Part shown: positions 59,369-64,000 of the stretch, piece by piece
How the letters are laid out: the number at the start of each line of letters is the position of its first letter
How positions within the stretch are numbered: position 1 is the first letter of the stretch
Program-made: the position numbers and the translations under genes
NCBI RefSeq assembly: GCF_000686805.1
Contig: NZ_JMLP01000015.1
Span: forward strand, 1 to 64,000
Direction of reading: 5' to 3'
DNA length: 64,000 nucleotides
Source: Bacillus sp. UNC41MFS5
Lineage (GTDB): Bacteria > Bacillota > Bacilli > Bacillales_B > DSM-18226
The notes under the pieces: generated by a model
Seen by the model: the letters and a program-made list of their open reading frames with translations, nothing else
Database searches by the model: none
What the model was told of the DNA's origin: nothing

Positions 59369-60853
59369 TTACAAAGAATTGATAAAACGCTGGAACCCAG
59401 CTTGCCCAGCCTCGTCCCGCTTGAACACTCCTGCATCTTCCAAGACCCTTGAAAATTTCCTGCCTACTTCTTCTCTTACTAGATCTTCCACATTCACTTC
59501 GGTAGCGATATCTTGATAGCGTGCTTTTAACGATTCCGCCCAGTCTAAATGGTACTCGGCAATATCAGCCGTTTTTCCAAGGATGTACTGCTCCACTTCT
59601 CCAAGTTCAGCCTTTAATCGTGCAGGTAAAACAGCCAGTCCCATAACTTCAATTAGGCCGATATTTTCCTTCTTGATATGATGAACATCAGCGTGCGGGT
59701 GGAAAATACCCAGCGGATGTTTCTCGCTTGTTCGGTTGTTCCGGAGAACTAAGTCCAGTTCAAATAGATCCTTATTTTTCCGCGCAATTGGTGTAACGGT
59801 ATTATGCGGCGTCTCTCCAGTTTTCGCTAAAATTTCAAGCGTCTCATCACTGTAATTTTTCCATTGGTCAAAAATATGAGAACCTGCTTCAACAAGCTCA
59901 CTGATTTGAGAAGAGCGAAGTCGAATGACGGACATTGGCCATTTTACAACCGAACACTCAACATTTGGATGACCAGCCATTTTAAATGTCCAATCATCAC
60001 CAGCCCTCGCCATCGCAAATTGATAATTCCCGCCTTGATAATGATCATGGGTTAAAATTGAACCGCCGACAATTGGCAGATCCGCATTAGAGCCCACAAA
60101 GTAATGAGGAAATTGTTTAACAAAGCTCAATATCCGTAAGAAAGACGTGGCACTAACGACCATATCGGTATGTTTTTCTGATAGGACAATACAATGTTCA
60201 TTGTAATACACATACGGTGAATACTGAAGATACCATGACTGATCTAATAGATTGACGCGAATCATTCGGTGATTGGAGCGGGCAGGGTGTCCGACTCTGC
60301 CTTCGTAACCTTCATTTTCAACACAAAGCAGGCATTTTGGATAATCCGTTTTTTGTACCGACCGCTCGAGCGCGATACTTCTAGGATCCTTTTCGGGTTT
60401 AGATAGATTAATGGTAATGTCCAGTTCACCATATTCTGTGGCGGTTTTATACTCGATATTGTTACGAATCCGCTTCATTTGAATGTAATTGCTATTTTTA
60501 CTTAACTCATAAAAATACTCAGTTGCTGCCTTTGGATCCTGTTTATATTTTTCATAAAAAAGCTGATTGATCGTCGATGGACGTGCGATAAAACAGTTCA
60601 TTATTTTACTAGAAAAAATCTCTTTTTCATCGAATAATTCTTCAATGATTCCTTGATTGCAGGCATAGTCCACGATTAAGTCGAGTAAATCGGGGATTTC
60701 AAAGTGACTGCTCTCCGCTAAATCCACTTCCTTAAACTCGGCTAGCTTGAGCAATGCCAGAATTTGATTGCGCGCATAGATTTCATCTTCCCGCTCAATA
60801 AGTTGAGTGGCAATCGCTTGATTAATTAAATGTTGTATTAGTTGATAAATCAT
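59369..60853 (-). CDS. galT: UDP-glucose-hexose-1-phosphate uridylyltransferase, type 2
   Basis: 494 residues, the Firmicute GalT type. Exchanges UDP between glucose-1-P and galactose-1-P. NHRMIRVNLLDQSWYLQYSPYVYYNEHCIVL and GSILTHDHYQGG (HxHxQ nucleophile region) are diagnostic of this family, and FHPHADVHHIKKENIGLIEVMGLAVLP follows. It starts 11 bp after galE. Confidence 0.95.
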   Translation of the reverse strand: MIYQLIQHLINQAIATQLIEREDEIYARNQILALLKLAEFKEVDLAESSHFEIPDLLDLIVDYACNQGIIEELFDEKEIFSSKIMNCFIARPSTINQLFYEKYKQDPKAATEYFYELSKNSNYIQMKRIRNNIEYKTATEYGELDITINLSKPEKDPRSIALERSVQKTDYPKCLLCVENEGYEGRVGHPARSNHRMIRVNLLDQSWYLQYSPYVYYNEHCIVLSEKHTDMVVSATSFLRILSFVKQFPHYFVGSNADLPIVGGSILTHDHYQGGNYQFAMARAGDDWTFKMAGHPNVECSVVKWPMSVIRLRSSQISELVEAGSHIFDQWKNYSDETLEILAKTGETPHNTVTPIARKNKDLFELDLVLRNNRTSEKHPLGIFHPHADVHHIKKENIGLIEVMGLAVLPARLKAELGEVEQYILGKTADIAEYHLDWAESLKARYQDIATEVNVEDLVREEVGRKFSRVLEDAGVFKRDEAGQAGFQRFINSL

Positions 60854-60864
60854 TATGATCCCCT

Positions 60865-61854
60865 CTATTTCTGATATCCATTAGGGTGATGCTGGTGCCA
60901 GTTCCAGGCATTGCTGATAATTTGATGAATCGATGTTCTCGTAGGATTCCATCCCAATACCTTTTTTGCTTTTTCCGAAGAAGCAATTAAGGTACTGGGG
61001 TCACCCGACCTGCGTTCACCGATTTTCACAGGGATATCAATACCTGTCACTTCTTTAGCCGTCTCAACAATTTCTTTTACCGAGAACCCTTGACTTGATC
61101 CTAAATTAAAAATATTACTTTCGCCGCCATTTTGCAGATAGCGGAGGGCTAATATGTGAGCATCAATTAAGTCCTCTACATGAATATAATCTCGGACACA
61201 AGTGCCATCAGCCGTATCATAATCCTCCCCAAATATCGTTACTGCCGGTCTTTTCCCTAATGCCGCTTCCAGGATAACTGGGATCAGGTGCGTTTCAGGG
61301 TTATGGTCCTCTCCAATTTGTCCGTCACTTCTTGCCGAAGCTACATTAAAATAGCGAAGTGATACAAAGTTGAGATCAAAAGCCTTTTCACACCAAGCCA
61401 TCATTTTCTCCATCGCCAGTTTCGTTTCACCATACGTATTCGTTGGGATGGTTGCTGCATCTTCTGTAATTGGTATCACTTTTTGCTCTCCATAAACGGC
61501 TGCTGTTGAAGAAAAAACGATGTGCTTAACGGCAAATTCTTTCATCATTTCAAGGACAATTTGTGTTCCGTATACGTTGTTATCAAAGTATTTTAATGGT
61601 TCTACCATCGATTCTCCAACAAGGGAATTGGCGGCAAAATGCAAAATCGCTTCAATACTTTCTTTTTCAAAAACAGAACGCATAAACTCGCGGCTGCGGA
61701 TATCACCTTGATAAAAGGCAGCCTTTGGATGAACTGCATCCGCGTGTCCTGTTTGTAAATTATCAATCACAACCACTGAAAACCCTTGATCAATCAACTG
61801 ATAAACCGCGTGCGAACCGACATACCCCGCACCACCTAAGACAAGGATACTCAT
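60865..61854 (-). CDS. galE: UDP-glucose 4-epimerase
   Basis: 329-residue extended SDR. Rossmann GGAGYVGSHA near 7-16, catalytic Ser in FSSTAAVYG and Tyr-x3-Lys in YGETKLAME, RYFNVASA, and DYIHVEDL. Interconverts UDP-galactose and UDP-glucose. The ATG follows the galK stop immediately. Confidence 0.96.
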   Translation of the reverse strand: MSILVLGGAGYVGSHAVYQLIDQGFSVVVIDNLQTGHADAVHPKAAFYQGDIRSREFMRSVFEKESIEAILHFAANSLVGESMVEPLKYFDNNVYGTQIVLEMMKEFAVKHIVFSSTAAVYGEQKVIPITEDAATIPTNTYGETKLAMEKMMAWCEKAFDLNFVSLRYFNVASARSDGQIGEDHNPETHLIPVILEAALGKRPAVTIFGEDYDTADGTCVRDYIHVEDLIDAHILALRYLQNGGESNIFNLGSSQGFSVKEIVETAKEVTGIDIPVKIGERRSGDPSTLIASSEKAKKVLGWNPTRTSIHQIISNAWNWHQHHPNGYQK

Positions 61855-63036
61855 TTAGATCGCTTCCTCCATCCTAATTTCTTTTGCTCCGTCGCCGATA
61901 CTTGCCACATAAAATTCTGCCTCATAGCCGATTTTCTCTAAGTAAGCTGCTCCAACATTGGCAATGAAGTTCTTAACCTCTTCATTTGCCACAATCGCAA
62001 TCGCACAGCCGCCGAAACCTGCACCAGTCATTCGCGCCCCAAGAACGCCCGGCTGTTTCCATGCGGCCTCTACTAAACTGTCCAGCTCAATTCCGGTCAC
62101 TTCATAATCATCTCGTAAGGAAACGTGTGATTGGTTAATTAATTGTCCAAATGCTTCTAGATTTCCTAATTTAAGTTCTTCGAGAGCCTTAATTGTTCTC
62201 ATGTTTTCATAGACCGCATGCTTTGCCCGCTTGCGAACAGTTTCATTGGTAATGAGATATTGATTTTCATCGAACTCCGCTTCAGATAACTGGCCAAGTG
62301 CTTCAATTGGCAGCTTTTTCTGCAGTTGTGCCAATGCCTCTTCGCACTCTCCTCGTCTTTCATTGTATTTCGAGTCAGCTAATTCCCTGCGTTTGTTCGT
62401 ATTCATGATTAATATTTTGTGATCTTCAAGGTGAATCGGTGCGTACTCATATTTCAACGTTTGGCAATCTAGTAAGATACCTACATCTTTCTTTCCCATG
62501 CCAATCGCAAACTGGTCCATGATGCCGCTGTTCACACCAATAAATTCATTCTCTACCCTCTTGCCTATCTTGATGAGATCAAGGCGCGGAATTTCTAAAT
62601 TAAATAGGCCATTTACGAGCACTCCGGTTAAGAGTTCAATGGAAGCCGACGAAGAAAGCCCTGCACCATTGGGGATATTACCTTCAATTACACAATCAAA
62701 TCCGGATGAAATTTCATATCCCGCCTCGAGAATATAACGGACCATGCCTTTTGGATAATTAGCCCAATTATGTTCCTTCTCATAGTCTAGTTCGTTTAAG
62801 TTAAATTCAATGATTCCTTTTTCAGGAAAGTTGGTGGAGTACAAGCGAATCACTTTGTCTTCCCGCGTCCTTGCTACAGCGTAGGTACCATAGGTGATTG
62901 CACATGGAAACACATGACCGCCATTGTAATCTGTATGTTCGCCAATTAAATTAATCCTTCCAGGCGCAAAAAAAGCTTGCTTAGGTAATACTTGAAACAT
63001 ATCTAAAAATACTTTATGAAGTGTGATTACGTTCAT
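61855..63036 (-). CDS. galK: galactokinase
   Basis: 393-residue GHMP kinase. The galactokinase signature PGRINLIGEHTDYNGGHVFP is near 26-45, the ATP loop GAGLSSSASIE near 125, and the C-terminal GARMTGAGFGGCAI. Phosphorylates galactose to galactose-1-P as the entry of the Leloir pathway. GGAGG lies 8 nt before the ATG. First gene of the operon behind a TTGAAT-17-TAAAAT promoter. Confidence 0.96.
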   Translation of the reverse strand: MNVITLHKVFLDMFQVLPKQAFFAPGRINLIGEHTDYNGGHVFPCAITYGTYAVARTREDKVIRLYSTNFPEKGIIEFNLNELDYEKEHNWANYPKGMVRYILEAGYEISSGFDCVIEGNIPNGAGLSSSASIELLTGVLVNGLFNLEIPRLDLIKIGKRVENEFIGVNSGIMDQFAIGMGKKDVGILLDCQTLKYEYAPIHLEDHKILIMNTNKRRELADSKYNERRGECEEALAQLQKKLPIEALGQLSEAEFDENQYLITNETVRKRAKHAVYENMRTIKALEELKLGNLEAFGQLINQSHVSLRDDYEVTGIELDSLVEAAWKQPGVLGARMTGAGFGGCAIAIVANEEVKNFIANVGAAYLEKIGYEAEFYVASIGDGAKEIRMEEAI

Positions 63037-63084
63037 TTCAAATTCCTCCAGAAGATATATTGTCTTGTAGGTAATTTCAACTTT

Positions 63085-63126
63085 ATTTTACCCTCTTTAG
63101 TAAAATTATTCAATTATTTTACTAAA
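63085..63126 (-). promoter_or_regulatory. gal operon promoter with flanking operator arms
   Basis: On the minus strand TTGAAT (63108-63113), 17 nt and TAAAAT (63085-63090). Inverted arms TTTAGTAAAAT (63096-63106) and ATTTTACTAAA (63116-63126) flank the -35, one inside the promoter spacer. A further TTTAGTTAAA lies at 63129-63138. This is a likely GalR binding region. Confidence 0.65.
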
Positions 63127-63148
63127 AATTTAACTAAACAAAAAAAGA

Positions 63149-63169
63149 ACGGATGCTTTTTACATCCGT
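63149..63169 (-). terminator. terminator between the GH36 gene and galK
   Basis: ACGGATG / CATCCGT stem with a 7-nt loop, followed on the minus strand by TCTTTTTTTG, 12 bp after the GH36 stop. It separates the second alpha-galactosidase from the gal operon. Confidence 0.75.
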
Positions 63170-63181
63170 CCATATTTCTAA

Positions 63182-64000
63182 TCAATTTTCCTCAATACTT
63201 TTTAAATAAAAGACATATGATTGAAAGTCTCCACCACGTTCAAAACTGCCGCCATTAACACCATTAAACTCTGTTGGAAGCTGCAGCCCCACAGTCATTA
63301 GTTCATCACCATAAAAGTAGCGCTCACAGCCAGCCACCTTGTAGTTTTTTGACTCATCTAATCCACTGAGTCGCAGCATTTGCTGTTTTTTAGGATTCGG
63401 AGTTGCTAATACTTTATACCAGCCAACTAATGCCTCCGACTGATCTTGGCTTACCACCATCCAAGCCGTTTCGTTATTTGAAAATGGATTCAACAAGCGA
63501 TAGAATTGACCATCACGAATCAACTCTCGATGCGCTTTATAAAAAGCAACCTGCTGTTTAATTTCCTTACGTTCTTCTTCGGTCATTTTGAGTGGGTCCA
63601 ATTCATATCCAAATGTTCCAAAGTAAGCAGTGTTTGCCCTTGTTTGTAAGGGTGCCTGGCGTAATGTCTGGTGATTCGGAACAGCCGAAACATGAGACCC
63701 CATACTATAAACTGGATAAGCAAAGGATGTGCCATACTGGATTTTAAGTCTTTCAATCGCATCTGTATCATCACTCGTCCAAGCCTGCGGTGCATAATAC
63801 AACATCCCGGGGTCAAACCGTCCGCCCCCGCCCGCACACGATTCAAACAACACATGTGGGAATTCACTTGTTAATCGTTCATAGAGATTATAAACTCCTA
63901 AAATATAGCGGTGGAAAAACTCGCCTTGCTGATGAACAGCTAGTTTATTCGAAAATGCTTCGGTGATGTTTCGATTCATGTCCCATTTAATATAGGCTAG
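63182..64000 (-). CDS. alpha-galactosidase, GH36 (C-terminal part, cut by window end)
   Basis: The visible frame runs to the edge and begins LAYIKWDMNRNITEAF, containing the nucleophile Asp; CAGGGGRFDPGM and WTSDDTDAIERL supply the acid/base Asp. It is a paralogue of the GH36 at 25941: both share HRY-GLY-LYE-type and YRLLNPF segments, but the C-termini differ. The start codon lies beyond 64000. Probably the first enzyme of raffinose-type or galactoside catabolism beside the gal operon. Confidence 0.93.
   Translation of the reverse strand, partial: LAYIKWDMNRNITEAFSNKLAVHQQGEFFHRYILGVYNLYERLTSEFPHVLFESCAGGGGRFDPGMLYYAPQAWTSDDTDAIERLKIQYGTSFAYPVYSMGSHVSAVPNHQTLRQAPLQTRANTAYFGTFGYELDPLKMTEEERKEIKQQVAFYKAHRELIRDGQFYRLLNPFSNNETAWMVVSQDQSEALVGWYKVLATPNPKKQQMLRLSGLDESKNYKVAGCERYFYGDELMTVGLQLPTEFNGVNGGSFERGGDFQSYVFYLKSIEEN

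Overview
The window reads as chromosomal DNA of a Bacillus-type Firmicute (Bacillaceae, perhaps Neobacillus-like). The reasons are the Bacillus-type 16S 5' end with tandem TTGACx/TAnnnT rRNA promoters, strong AGGAGG ribosome binding sites, low G+C, and close matches to B. subtilis-type proteins (TcyP, BmrA, GlpK/GlpD, CatE-like, YxjC/YxjF-like, YodB/SpxH-like). No prophage, insertion sequence, tRNA or CRISPR array was found.

Layout. 1-700: 5' end of a 16S rRNA gene with its promoters, leaving the window to the left. 0.9-12.2 kb: a LacI regulator with a HAD phosphatase, a two-component system, adenosine deaminase behind an adenine-type riboswitch, a soluble acyl-ACP desaturase, an orphan LivK-like lipoprotein, a short sugar-nucleotide-dehydrogenase-like ORF, a PAP2 phosphatase, a GT4 glycosyltransferase and a metallo-hydrolase. 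12.2-22.5 kb: LacZ-type beta-galactosidase with an APC permease and a divergent AraC regulator, small housekeeping genes, a CatE-like dioxygenase and the cystine symporter TcyP. 22.7-28.1 kb: GH36 alpha-galactosidase, glycerol kinase and glycerol-3-phosphate dehydrogenase in one direction. 28.3-31.8 kb: BmrA-type exporter with its own two-component system. 32-37.6 kb: a sigma-54-controlled 3-hydroxybutyrate module (GntP permease, dehydrogenase, sigma-54 activator) next to a PAS kinase. 38-42 kb: HxlR regulator with an SpxH-like protein, a membrane-fused phosphate-binding-type protein, and an M20 amidohydrolase. 42.4-50.6 kb: mglBAC galactose importer with a three-protein sugar sensor (anchored binding protein, LytS/YesM-type kinase, YesN-type regulator). 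50.7-57.2 kb: two divergent secreted GH3 glycosidases and a secreted esterase. 57.3-64 kb: galK-galE-galT-galM-galR and a second GH36 alpha-galactosidase cut by the window end.

The unifying theme is galactose and galactosides. Beta- and alpha-galactosidases release galactose, Mgl imports it under a dedicated sensor, and the Leloir operon converts it. The alpha-galactosidase/glpK/glpD block additionally suggests use of galactosyl-glycerol compounds, and its glycerol kinase appears to lack the PTS-phosphorylated histidine.

A dispersed palindromic element built on GGTGTCAGGCACC occurs about ten times. Nearly all copies lie just after stop codons, where they probably act as terminators. Start codons were revised from the longest ORF wherever the ribosome binding site demanded it. 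All family assignments are from reading the sequence and remembered family features, with no database search.
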